Source of the DNA: GCA-2401735 sp051252095
GTDB lineage: Bacteria > Pseudomonadota > Gammaproteobacteria > Burkholderiales > Methylophilaceae
Reading direction: 5' to 3'
DNA length: 59,269 nucleotides
Assembly (NCBI GenBank): GCA_051252095.1
Contig: JBPOFK010000015.1
Span: 1 to 59,269, forward strand
Made by a program: the position numbers and the translations under genes. Shown piece by piece: positions 25,058-33,438 of this stretch (position 1 is the stretch's first letter; each line of letters opens with the position of its first letter). Below the pieces are notes generated by a model, which saw only the letters and a program-made list of their open reading frames with translations, did no database searches and had not been told where the DNA came from.

Positions 25058-25708
25058 TTAATTGATACCCTCAAAGTAGTCGAGCATTTTGTTCGGATCG
25101 TTGAAGCTGTTAACCGTACTATCACCCTGAGGCTTTAGACCAAACCCCCAATTTGCATAACTAAAATATAGGTTATTGTTATCTGCTGCTTCTTTATCAC
25201 CAGTGGTGTCGCCAACATAGTATGTTTCAGTAGGCACTATTTGGTGTTTCTTTAATACATTAGCAATCAGCACTGTTTTGTTGTTAGCTAATACGGTTGG
25301 CTCATCTAATGCATAAATGCCTTTAAAGTAGTCTAACCAACCCAGATGCTCAAGAATTAACATGGTTGGTTTGATGCGTTTATTGGTTGCTATATACAAA
25401 TCAATGGGCAATCGATTCAATCTCACCAGCATTTCGTTGATTTGATCAAAGACTACCGTTTCTTGATAACCAACCGTATCATATTGCTGCATAAACAAAG
25501 CAGCAAGTAAATCAATGGTCTTTGTATCCTTGGAACCGGATAGCACTGTTAACGTTTCTTTTAAAGGAGGGCCAATAATATTTTTGGTTAATGGCATAGT
25601 TGGCTTGATGTCTGCCTGTTTAAATGCACCTTTAAAGGCTAGCAGAATACTGTCTGCACTATCAATTAAGGTACCATCAAGGTCGAAAATAATTTGTTTT
25701 AATTTCAC
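25058..25708 (-). CDS. HAD-superfamily phosphatase (phosphoglycolate phosphatase-like)
   Basis: 216 residues. Motif I FDLDGTLIDS carries the nucleophile Asp and motif II is IATNKR. Lys is in the region of KTVLIANVL, and motif IV is YVGDTTGDKEAA. This is a Cof-independent type I cap HAD phosphatase. It is convergent with the ThDP gene (6 bp between stops) and lies in the sugar island, so it may dephosphorylate a sugar-phosphate intermediate, as phosphatases do in nonulosonate pathways. The start is GTG with only a weak AAGA-type ribosome-binding site. Confidence 0.8.
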   Translation of the reverse strand: MKLKQIIFDLDGTLIDSADSILLAFKGAFKQADIKPTMPLTKNIIGPPLKETLTVLSGSKDTKTIDLLAALFMQQYDTVGYQETVVFDQINEMLVRLNRLPIDLYIATNKRIKPTMLILEHLGWLDYFKGIYALDEPTVLANNKTVLIANVLKKHQIVPTETYYVGDTTGDKEAADNNNLYFSYANWGFGLKPQGDSTVNSFNDPNKMLDYFEGIN

Positions 25709-25777
25709 TTTTTTGTCTTTTTAAGTATTGTTATGTATCAGCGCTATTGATAGCGTTGTGTGGTCTATGTAGCGCGT

Positions 25778-27460
25778 TTAGGATAAGCTGACTTCGTACT
25801 CAGGCAAATTGAAAAGCTTAACAAATTTTTGCCAAAATGCTGATTGTGAGTATTCTTTATATTTGGTCAAATGCGCTTCGTACAGACTAAACTCACCTAA
25901 GTTTTGATAACAAATAGCGGCATAATAATGTGCAAAAGCATGATCAAACTTAATTCTAATCACATTTTTAAATGCTTTTAATGCTAATTGATATTCGCCT
26001 AATCGCACATCCGTATTGTGTACAAAATTCAAATCTAAATTCATCATGTATTGATATTCTTGAATATATTCAGGGGTGAAATCTTCAGTTTCGATTACAG
26101 CAGTTCTGTAATCAGAACCTAATGTATTAATTTTAATATAATTCTTTTTGGCAGCAGTTTCATACATTTCACTACCGACAAGCGGACTGGCACATGCAAT
26201 ATTAAACCAGTTTGTTTGCACTTTTCTTAGATTCATTCTACCTTCATCTAAGTCAGCTTTAGTTTCTCCCGGCATGCCAATCAAAATGTTGGTATTGGTA
26301 TAGATGCCTAACTCGCGACAGTCTTTCGCGACTTGTTCAGAAATTCTAAATTTAAGCGGCTTTCTCATCTGCTGTTTTAAAACTTTTTCACTACCGGATT
26401 CGACTGGTAAGACTAAATGCCTAACACCTGCATCGTAAAATGCTTGTAGCATAGGGCGATCTAATGCATAAAGTGTTAGCCCATTTTGATATAAAGACTC
26501 CAATTGCAAATCGCCGACGACTTTTAGGATTTTCTTCACTCTTTCTTTATCAGCCATAAAGTGATCGTCTTGAAAAACTATGGTACCTGCTGCGTACTGA
26601 TCCCGTAATTTAGTGAGGTCTTCCGTCACGCGTTCCAAGCTATGGTATCGCATGCTTCTGCCATGTGTTTTATGAGAGGCACAAAAAGTACATAAAAATG
26701 GGCAGCCACGAGACGTCATGATATGAAAGCCACGTTTATTTTCTACACTATGAAAACTACTGGTCACTTGATTTGATGAGTGTTTATTCAAGTCACATAG
26801 GTCGTAGTCAAAAAAAGGAATTTCATCTAAATCTTCAATAAAATCATGCTCTGGCATTAAAACCGTTTCAGGATTAATAATTTTTTCTTTTGTAATCCAA
26901 GCGTTAGATTTTGCAAAAAAAGTGTTTGGATTTTTTGCGCTTAATAAACCTAGTAAAGGCTTCTCACCTTCACCGTAACATAGTGCATCAAAATAATCGC
27001 AATCTAATTCGCCATATATATGCTGATAAGAATTAGTCGGTATATTGCCACCACCTAGAATGAGGGCATTTGGAAATAATGCGCGACTTGCTTTACCACA
27101 ATCCATAAAGTTATTAAATGAAGGGCTAAATAATGACGACACGCCGACAATATCTGGTTCAAAATTTAGCTTACTCAGCAAGTCAACACAGCAATCATAA
27201 AAGTTCTCATAGGGAAATGACTCCAATGCATTAATCTCAGCATTAAAGTCTATTAATTTCACCTCAATATCCATATGTTTTTTTAGGTAAGCGCTCATCG
27301 AGATTGGCCCTAATGGCAAATCAGTTGAAAGGCTGTTGTAATACTTATTATCACCTTTCTTTAAAAACATGCGTGAATTATGTGCAGGGTTTATAAATGA
27401 ATCATAAGAAATGTGCATTGGAACTATAAAAATAATTTTCTTCTTGTTGAAGGTCGTCAT
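25778..27460 (-). CDS. B12-binding-domain radical SAM protein (BchE/methyltransferase type)
   Basis: 560 residues. The N-terminal 190 residues resemble a Rossmann cobalamin-binding domain (PLGPISMSAYLKKHMDIEVKLIDFN, in part, and LILGGGNIPT), without a visible D-x-H-x-x-G, as in BchE-like members. The radical SAM core follows with the cluster motif C-P-F-L-C-T-F-C (near 255), then GMPGETKADL. A C-terminal helical, TPR-like segment follows at about 500-545. Such enzymes often methylate unreactive carbons or rearrange rings; no substrate can be assigned. It lies 36 bp downstream of the epimerase gene on the same strand. Confidence 0.8.
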   Translation of the reverse strand: MTTFNKKKIIFIVPMHISYDSFINPAHNSRMFLKKGDNKYYNSLSTDLPLGPISMSAYLKKHMDIEVKLIDFNAEINALESFPYENFYDCCVDLLSKLNFEPDIVGVSSLFSPSFNNFMDCGKASRALFPNALILGGGNIPTNSYQHIYGELDCDYFDALCYGEGEKPLLGLLSAKNPNTFFAKSNAWITKEKIINPETVLMPEHDFIEDLDEIPFFDYDLCDLNKHSSNQVTSSFHSVENKRGFHIMTSRGCPFLCTFCASHKTHGRSMRYHSLERVTEDLTKLRDQYAAGTIVFQDDHFMADKERVKKILKVVGDLQLESLYQNGLTLYALDRPMLQAFYDAGVRHLVLPVESGSEKVLKQQMRKPLKFRISEQVAKDCRELGIYTNTNILIGMPGETKADLDEGRMNLRKVQTNWFNIACASPLVGSEMYETAAKKNYIKINTLGSDYRTAVIETEDFTPEYIQEYQYMMNLDLNFVHNTDVRLGEYQLALKAFKNVIRIKFDHAFAHYYAAICYQNLGEFSLYEAHLTKYKEYSQSAFWQKFVKLFNLPEYEVSLS

Positions 27461-27496
27461 ATCAATTCCTATTGTTTAATAATAAGTTTCTATTAC

Positions 27497-28540
27497 TTAC
27501 TTTATGAATGCAACATGTTTCATTATCGCTTCATTTAGGGGTGTCCAAACATCTAAGTCTAGCTCAGCTCTTGCTCGGTTAATATTTGGTACATACCAAT
27601 TTCGATTGAAGTTGCCAGCATCCGAAGGCTTTGATCCTAATACTTTAACTGCCTTGTTCGGTGATAATAGGTCTCTGACTACGTATGCTAAATCAACAAT
27701 TGAAATTTTCTGATCGGATCCAACATTGTATATCCTTGCAGATTGTCCTTTTACTAATAGCATTAATAACCAATGGACTAAGTCAGCAAGATATAAAAAA
27801 GAGCGCATTTGGCTACCATCTCCACTGACTATAATTTCATTGTTGTATAAGGCGTCGCGAATAAAATTACCAATTGCATAATGAATATCTAAAGGCAATC
27901 CTGCACCAACAAAAGAAAAGCAACGTGCAATAACATAATCAAAATTGTACTGCTCAGCATAGTAACTACAATAAAATTCTGCAGCACGCTTTCCTTGCCC
28001 TAAACCACTTACGGCATTTAACGTATCTGGCGCACCTAGATACGTTTCTGGCACTAACTCCATTTCACTAGGATACTCGCCGTAAGACACGCCTGAGCTT
28101 GTAAATAAGAACCTTTTAGCGCCACAGCTATGGGCAAAGTTTAATACTCTTTCGGTCCCTTTGGTTAGCATATGAAACTTATCAATGGAACGTTCACCTT
28201 CGAACGTTTCTCTAGCAGAGGTTGTTGCCATATGTAGTATGTAATCATATGAACCTTCTGGGAATTGAAAGCTTTCAATATCTCCTTTAATCAATAGAAT
28301 GCGATTATTCAGAAATATTTCTGGTTTTTTCCTTTGCAAGGATTCAGGCTGGCGTGAGAGCACTGTCGCCTGAATGTTAATATCCAATCTATTATTTGCA
28401 TCAAGTAATGCCGTTAAAAACCATAGGCCAAATAAACCACTACCACCAGTGATAAAGATAAATTTATTGTCGAGTGATTTCCACAATGCATCACTCACTT
28501 CTGATGTGGTAATTGCAGTAATTAAGTCAGGCATGTTCAT
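27497..28540 (-). CDS. NAD-dependent epimerase/dehydratase (extended SDR) lacking the catalytic Tyr
   Basis: 347 residues. The nucleotide-binding motif is G-G-S-G-L-F-G (about 31-37), and LFTSSGVSYGEY holds the conserved Ser/Thr region. The Y-x-x-x-K motif is altered: the segment reads GLGQGKRAAEF, with Leu180 where related nucleotide-sugar enzymes carry Tyr. The Lys is kept. It is likely a nucleotide-sugar reductase, epimerase or decarboxylase with unusual chemistry, or an inactive partner. It overlaps the Nudix gene by 14 bp, so the two are translationally coupled. Confidence 0.75.
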   Translation of the reverse strand: MNMPDLITAITTSEVSDALWKSLDNKFIFITGGSGLFGLWFLTALLDANNRLDINIQATVLSRQPESLQRKKPEIFLNNRILLIKGDIESFQFPEGSYDYILHMATTSARETFEGERSIDKFHMLTKGTERVLNFAHSCGAKRFLFTSSGVSYGEYPSEMELVPETYLGAPDTLNAVSGLGQGKRAAEFYCSYYAEQYNFDYVIARCFSFVGAGLPLDIHYAIGNFIRDALYNNEIIVSGDGSQMRSFLYLADLVHWLLMLLVKGQSARIYNVGSDQKISIVDLAYVVRDLLSPNKAVKVLGSKPSDAGNFNRNWYVPNINRARAELDLDVWTPLNEAIMKHVAFIK

Positions 28541-29051
28541 CTTTCATAAATGGCCGATACATCTGGTGTTGCGCAATTAAATTATCTGGACATGCATCAT
28601 GCCACTTCCATTGGCCGTTACTTAACAAGTCATCAGTAATGTATGCCTTTGTTTCATCCAAAGCACTAATCAACTCACACTTATATAATAGTGAAATAAA
28701 ATGACCTCTCACATCGCGGTGAGGCGCCATAATTTCGCGGACACAAATTGGCTCACATCCCGCTGTTACAATAGCACTGAGCTCAGCCTGCGCGACAGCT
28801 TTTATGCGATCTGACGCAAGCTCTTTAAATCGAACGATTCCGCCAGGAATATGCCAACCAGGTCCATAATATTCATCATGTCGCCAAGTAAGGAGGGTTT
28901 GCCCTTTTTCATTTTTAATTAAGAGGTCAACATTAACCATTGGTGTTAGTTGGCTTAAAAATAAAAAAATTGGTTTTGACAATCCTTTCTTAGCATCAGC
29001 AATACAAGATAAAATCGCTGAAAAATGCGGCTTTAGCTCAGCACTCTTCAC
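28527..29051 (-). CDS. Nudix protein of the GDP-mannose mannosyl hydrolase type
   Basis: 174 residues, GTG start. The Nudix region is PGGIVRFKELASDRIKAVAQAELS (residues about 62-85). The first half (G-x5-E) is normal, but the R-E-x-x-E-E core is replaced by A-V-A-Q-A-E. That altered pattern is known from GDP-mannose mannosyl hydrolase (Gmm), which attacks the sugar carbon instead of phosphorus. The upstream V-N-V-D-L-L-I-K-N and the later P-H-R-D-V-R-G-H-F also fit. It may control a GDP- or CDP-sugar pool in the island. It overlaps both flanking genes by 14 bp. Confidence 0.7.
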   Translation of the reverse strand: MKSAELKPHFSAILSCIADAKKGLSKPIFLFLSQLTPMVNVDLLIKNEKGQTLLTWRHDEYYGPGWHIPGGIVRFKELASDRIKAVAQAELSAIVTAGCEPICVREIMAPHRDVRGHFISLLYKCELISALDETKAYITDDLLSNGQWKWHDACPDNLIAQHQMYRPFMKDEHA

Positions 29052-30237
29052 TAAGCACCTCTAAATAATTATCCCGTAATACAGCCACTTTCATTTGATT
29101 ACCATAATTTGACTGAATAAGCCGACACACTTCATCCGAGTAACTTGCCGCCATCACGATAATAGCTTTTACTTTGTTGTTGTCCAAAACAGAAGGCGCA
29201 ACAATAGGCACGTGACTGGCAGGCGTAAATTTACCCTGCTTAAATGGTGCTGAATCAACGACGAATGATATTTTTTGACCAATATTGGCTAAGGAAATTG
29301 TGGCTAAAGCTTGATGTCCAGCACCCCAAACGGCCACTTGCTTTGCTGGAAACTGATCAATGAATTGATTGAGTTGAGTGCCAAGGCTTTTACAAAAATG
29401 ATTTAGATGACTTAAATCAGTTCTAGTGCGTTTTCGGACAACTGCTGACAAGATGTAGTCATGCCAAACTGAATTGCATTCCAGCACTTCAAACCCATTT
29501 TTTTGTAAAGTGAATTTAAAAGTTTCTTGCGTGAAATAAAACAAATGATCACTAATAAACTCTGAAAACAATCCTTTTTTCAGAATCATATCAAAATTGG
29601 GCACTTCAATCAGTCCAACTGCGCCATCGCTCAAGTGGGCTTTAAGTTCGTTTAACGTTGCATTTGGATTGGGCCAATGTTCCATGAAGTTTAAACACAT
29701 GAAACCTTTAAAGTCATCGGGCATGCTTTGTAATTGATGATCACCTAAGTATCCCTGAAATACTTGCAAACCTTCAGTTTGGCAATGCAAAATAGCTTGC
29801 GCTGCGTATTCAACGCCAACAGCATTTGCTCCAGCCGCCTTTAAAAGCGATAAGTACTCACCTTTACCACAGCCAATTTCTAGCACATTTTGTTGATTTA
29901 ATTGGAATCGATTCACCCAGTCTTTCAATTGTTGCAAACGAAATTCACGCATTTCATTGGAGAATGCAGTGGCGCGTATCACCTCTTTAAAATAGGGTAC
30001 CGGCGCATTATTCAGCTGAACTAAGCCGCAAAGCGCACATTGATAAACATCTAAATCATGTGTTTTATCCTTGGATAGGGTGTCATCATCAGGAAAGTTT
30101 TGTGCTGCAGCTGGCATGCCAGAGTAGCTAAGCAGCGGGTCACTGTATAAATCACCATGACAAACGCGACATTGATCAAGTCTCATTTGATGTGTTTCTT
30201 GTGTTGTAGCAAGTTTTTTTGATGCGTGTATTTTCAT
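29038..30237 (-). CDS. Nucleotide-sugar C-methyltransferase (TylC3/NovU/TcaB9 type)
   Basis: 399 residues with the three-part architecture of sugar C-methyltransferases. The N-terminal zinc domain has C-R-V-C (about 23-26) and C-A-L-C-G-L. A SAM domain has E-I-G-C-G-K-G-E (near 118). The C-terminal Rossmann-like domain starts at QVAVWGAGHQ (near 292). The catalytic segment before the C-domain reads SDHLFYFT, corresponding to the E-H-F-S-Y-F-S region of TcaB9, with the His retained. Family members methylate C3 of 4-keto-deoxysugar nucleotides. It is the first gene of the minus-strand operon down to 25.0 kb; an AAGGCG ribosome-binding site precedes the ATG. Confidence 0.8.
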   Translation of the reverse strand: MKIHASKKLATTQETHQMRLDQCRVCHGDLYSDPLLSYSGMPAAAQNFPDDDTLSKDKTHDLDVYQCALCGLVQLNNAPVPYFKEVIRATAFSNEMREFRLQQLKDWVNRFQLNQQNVLEIGCGKGEYLSLLKAAGANAVGVEYAAQAILHCQTEGLQVFQGYLGDHQLQSMPDDFKGFMCLNFMEHWPNPNATLNELKAHLSDGAVGLIEVPNFDMILKKGLFSEFISDHLFYFTQETFKFTLQKNGFEVLECNSVWHDYILSAVVRKRTRTDLSHLNHFCKSLGTQLNQFIDQFPAKQVAVWGAGHQALATISLANIGQKISFVVDSAPFKQGKFTPASHVPIVAPSVLDNNKVKAIIVMAASYSDEVCRLIQSNYGNQMKVAVLRDNYLEVLSEEC

Positions 30238-30382
30238 AAATTAACGCCTTATTGGCTATATTATTTTAATATGCATCATTTATACTAACCGAAGAAGGTA
30301 AGAATTATCGTTTTATTCAACTTTTCATAAACAATGAAAGTATTATAAGGTTCTATTTGATTGATTAATTGGGCACACCAAT

Positions 30383-31564
30383 ATGTTATTACCCCAGCTT
30401 GATAAGCATCAGGATGTCTATATATATGGCTTTGGATTAGCAGGAAAATGGTTGAGCCTTAACTTAGAAGCAAATATTCTTGGTTTTATTGACACTGATT
30501 ATAAAAAAGTAGGTAGAACCTTCAATCAGTACAAAGTTTACTCGATTGATGATGCGATAAAATCAAATCACAAAGATTGTACAATCATCGTGACTGTTAT
30601 CGATATTCAAGATGTGCTTTCGATTTTGAAGCATATCCCGCATAAAAACTGGATTGCATTAGGTAGTCATTTAAATAATACACAAGCAAATGAAACTGCT
30701 ATCGAAGAATCTGATGAGTTTGTTACATATGCGTTAAAAGCCGTTGAAGATTGTCACAAAGGCTTTTTATCTAAACAAGAGTTGTTTTTAAGAAGCATTG
30801 ATTTAGTGATTACTGAAAAATGTTCTCTAAAATGTAAGGACTGCTCAAATCTGATGCAATATTACGAAGCACCTATAGATATCGCTTATGATGAGGTGAC
30901 TCAAGATTTTGACGACTTAACTAACGCAGTTGATCATATTTATGAAGTCAGGTTAATTGGTGGTGAACCGTTCATGAATAAAGATATTTATAAAATCATT
31001 GAATATATTGTGGACAGTCCAAAAATTACTAAGTTAGTTATCTATAGTAATGCGATGATTCCTATCAAGCCAAGCCAAGCCCATATTATTAACCACCCCA
31101 AAATTGTTTTTTCATTAACAGATTATGGTGATCTTGCAAAAAACACAAAGCGAGTGACGCAGTCATTAGATGATTTAGGAATTGCTTATCGATTGCATGA
31201 ACCTGAAAACTGGACAGATAGCGGTGTTATTCACGATTTCAACAGAAGTGTAGAACAACAAAAACAATTATTTTCTGAATGTTGTGGCAAAAATTTGCTC
31301 ACTGTCTCTGATGGTAAGTTATATCGTTGTCCTTTTGCTGCAAATGCGGATAGATTAAAGGCGATTCCACATAACCCTGCGAATGCTGTTTCAGTCAAAG
31401 CCAGTGCAAATGAAATCAGACGCTATACAGCAGAAATTGATTACATCCCTGCTTGTAATCATTGTAAAGGGAGGTCCTTTGGTTCGCCCGAAATAATACC
31501 GGCGATTCAAGCGCCGAGTGCAATTAAATACAAAAAATTTGAGATTACCGTCGCTATTGATTAA
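30383..31564 (+). CDS. Radical SAM protein with N-terminal Rossmann-like domain
   Basis: 393 residues. Residues about 10-100 form a Rossmann-like module (VYIYGFGLAGKWLS, FIDTDYKKVG) similar to the C-terminal domain of the adjacent methyltransferase. The radical SAM core follows with C-S-L-K-C-K-D-C (near 150) and the G-G-E-P motif. A cysteine-rich C-terminal part follows: CCGKNLL, YRCPFAAN, C-N-H-C. It resembles SPASM/twitch-type enzymes that bind extra clusters. It is the only plus-strand gene between 25 and 38 kb and shares its stop with the convergent glycosyltransferase (TTAA gives both stops). Substrate unknown. Confidence 0.75.
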   Translation: MLLPQLDKHQDVYIYGFGLAGKWLSLNLEANILGFIDTDYKKVGRTFNQYKVYSIDDAIKSNHKDCTIIVTVIDIQDVLSILKHIPHKNWIALGSHLNNTQANETAIEESDEFVTYALKAVEDCHKGFLSKQELFLRSIDLVITEKCSLKCKDCSNLMQYYEAPIDIAYDEVTQDFDDLTNAVDHIYEVRLIGGEPFMNKDIYKIIEYIVDSPKITKLVIYSNAMIPIKPSQAHIINHPKIVFSLTDYGDLAKNTKRVTQSLDDLGIAYRLHEPENWTDSGVIHDFNRSVEQQKQLFSECCGKNLLTVSDGKLYRCPFAANADRLKAIPHNPANAVSVKASANEIRRYTAEIDYIPACNHCKGRSFGSPEIIPAIQAPSAIKYKKFEITVAID

Positions 31565-32643
31565 CCATATCGTTTTTTGGCTAAATAATAAGAGCAAACA
31601 ATCGCTAATGAGACAAACTTATTTTTTATTAACCATGGAATGAATCTGTTCCCTTCAGCCTTTTTTGCATCATAGTAACGAAATGCCTGCTTGAATGGAG
31701 GCCTAGAAAAAATCAGCTTAATCTGTCGGCGCATCAGGAAAAAAGACTGGATTGAGTTTATGGTAAGGCAACAACGTACAAGAGTAATCATTGAATAAGC
31801 ACCTAGGCAATGATAAATTTCTTTATCAAAGTTACTCCCAGTAGTCTGTAAAAGCAACTCAGAAAGGGAGTTTAGAGCCCTTTTGAATGCAAAGCGTTCT
31901 TCAATGGTACAGTGCGCACCCATTGTTGATGATGTTGCGTAGCTATGGCTATTGGCAAGGTAGTGCGTATAAATAGAAGCATCAATATATTTAACAGATT
32001 TTGTATATTTTAAGAACTCAAAATTAAATTTCACATCTTCAAAAACTTTCATCTGAACATCAAATTCAATCGCATGATTGACGATAATATCGGTTCTAAA
32101 AAACTTAGCCCAGCAAGCAGTCCATAAACTAAACCTATTAGGACGTTCCATATATTGCAATAAGTAGTTGTTTAAAGTCATTGAAGAAAGGGAATCAGAT
32201 AATGCCTGATTGAATTCATATGTAACCAGCAGGCTGGAGGCACCGTCTTTTCTGTGATGGTCAAATACCACTAAGTCACTATTGAATTGACAAGCAACCT
32301 CTTGCAAACCGCCTACATTAAACTCATCGTCAGCATCGCAAAACGTAATGTAGTCAGTTTCTTTACACAAGCTTATGCCTTTATTTCTTGTGGCTGAGAT
32401 ACCTTGATTATGCTCACATCTATAGTAAATATCGATTGTGCCAGCAGCCAAAAATTTATTAGCAATAACATTAGTATGATCAATTGAGCAATCATCAATC
32501 AATACACAATAAAAACGAATATCTTGCCGCTTCTTTTTTAAATGATTGATTGCTTCCAAAGTATTGGGCAAGGTGTCAGCAGCATTATAAGCAGGAATAA
32601 TAATGCCGATTTGGATTTGATCTGAAACGTTAGTCTCTAACAA
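31561..32643 (-). CDS. Glycosyltransferase family 2
   Basis: 360 residues. GT-A features: the opening strand GIIIPAYNAADTLPNTLEAI, then LIDDCSIDHT, the DxD-type motif FCDADDEF (about 103-110), and RNKGIS. It probably transfers a sugar from a nucleotide donor to a surface glycan or protein; donor and acceptor are unknown. No ATG precedes the conserved first strand, so the start is read as TTG at 32643, which has no strong ribosome-binding site; the true start is uncertain. It lies 15 bp downstream of the unknown 259-residue gene. Confidence 0.85.
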   Translation of the reverse strand: MLETNVSDQIQIGIIIPAYNAADTLPNTLEAINHLKKKRQDIRFYCVLIDDCSIDHTNVIANKFLAAGTIDIYYRCEHNQGISATRNKGISLCKETDYITFCDADDEFNVGGLQEVACQFNSDLVVFDHHRKDGASSLLVTYEFNQALSDSLSSMTLNNYLLQYMERPNRFSLWTACWAKFFRTDIIVNHAIEFDVQMKVFEDVKFNFEFLKYTKSVKYIDASIYTHYLANSHSYATSSTMGAHCTIEERFAFKRALNSLSELLLQTTGSNFDKEIYHCLGAYSMITLVRCCLTINSIQSFFLMRRQIKLIFSRPPFKQAFRYYDAKKAEGNRFIPWLIKNKFVSLAIVCSYYLAKKRYG

Positions 32644-32658
32644 TATGCAATCTACTAC

Positions 32659-33438
32659 TTAGCCAAGGACGACCAATCCACTAGTCCAGCTCTCAGCAAC
32701 GCGATCAAAATGCGGTTTTCTGTTAAATGTCAGATTATATCCATAAGCTTCAAAGTGATAACCCACGCCTGATTTTTCCGCATCTAATGCTGCCATCCAA
32801 AGGACAGGTGGATAACCCTCTTTTCTCAGAAGTAAATCAGGGGAGCCAATCAGTGCTGCCGAAGTGTCATAACCGCCTGCCAATATGAATTGCTCAGGTA
32901 GGCGCGAAGCTTGTTCAATTGCCGCAGGCACAGCGTATTCCATTAAGCATGGAAAGTAGTAGCCTACAATCAATTGTTCTGTTTGTTCAGAAAGTAAACG
33001 CTCATGGCGAGAGTTTTCAGCAATTGATAGTTTATCCTTTAAACCATTTTTGTAATGGTTCGTGAAGCTGCTATTGGGAAACGTCTCTTCAAATGCGCTT
33101 TTAACCGCATTGATATAGTGACTATCCAGTAGTGTGCCAATATCTCTACTTGCTTGCTTAGGCAATATAAACGGGACATGCACACCATTTAAAATGTTGC
33201 TACACGTCGGGTCAAGACGAAGTTTGTCCAAGATGTTTTCTGCACGTTTTGCAAAATCATTTACTGTAATCGGTTGTTCGATTGCTAAATGTTTAATCAG
33301 ACGCGCATGGATTGCATCATAGTCTACTGTTGGTTGCTCTAGGATGAAGTAGCGCCTTGTCTTCTTATGGTATTCTGAAGCAATATCATTTGGAATACAG
33401 CGTCCATTTGAATCGAAATATTCGGTCTTCTGCATCAT
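32659..33438 (-). CDS. Unknown protein coupled to a radical SAM gene
   Basis: 259 residues, no membrane segment or signal peptide, and no motif I recognise. It is mostly helical to about residue 190, with a more hydrophobic beta-like C-terminal third (FILAGGYDTSAALIG, VLWMAALDAEKSGVGYHFEA). Cysteines are few (about four) and scattered, so it is not an obvious metal protein or peptide precursor. Its ATG overlaps the stop of the radical SAM gene upstream by 4 bp, which suggests the two products work together, for example as enzyme and partner. Function unassigned. Confidence 0.6.
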   Translation of the reverse strand: MMQKTEYFDSNGRCIPNDIASEYHKKTRRYFILEQPTVDYDAIHARLIKHLAIEQPITVNDFAKRAENILDKLRLDPTCSNILNGVHVPFILPKQASRDIGTLLDSHYINAVKSAFEETFPNSSFTNHYKNGLKDKLSIAENSRHERLLSEQTEQLIVGYYFPCLMEYAVPAAIEQASRLPEQFILAGGYDTSAALIGSPDLLLRKEGYPPVLWMAALDAEKSGVGYHFEAYGYNLTFNRKPHFDRVAESWTSGLVVLG

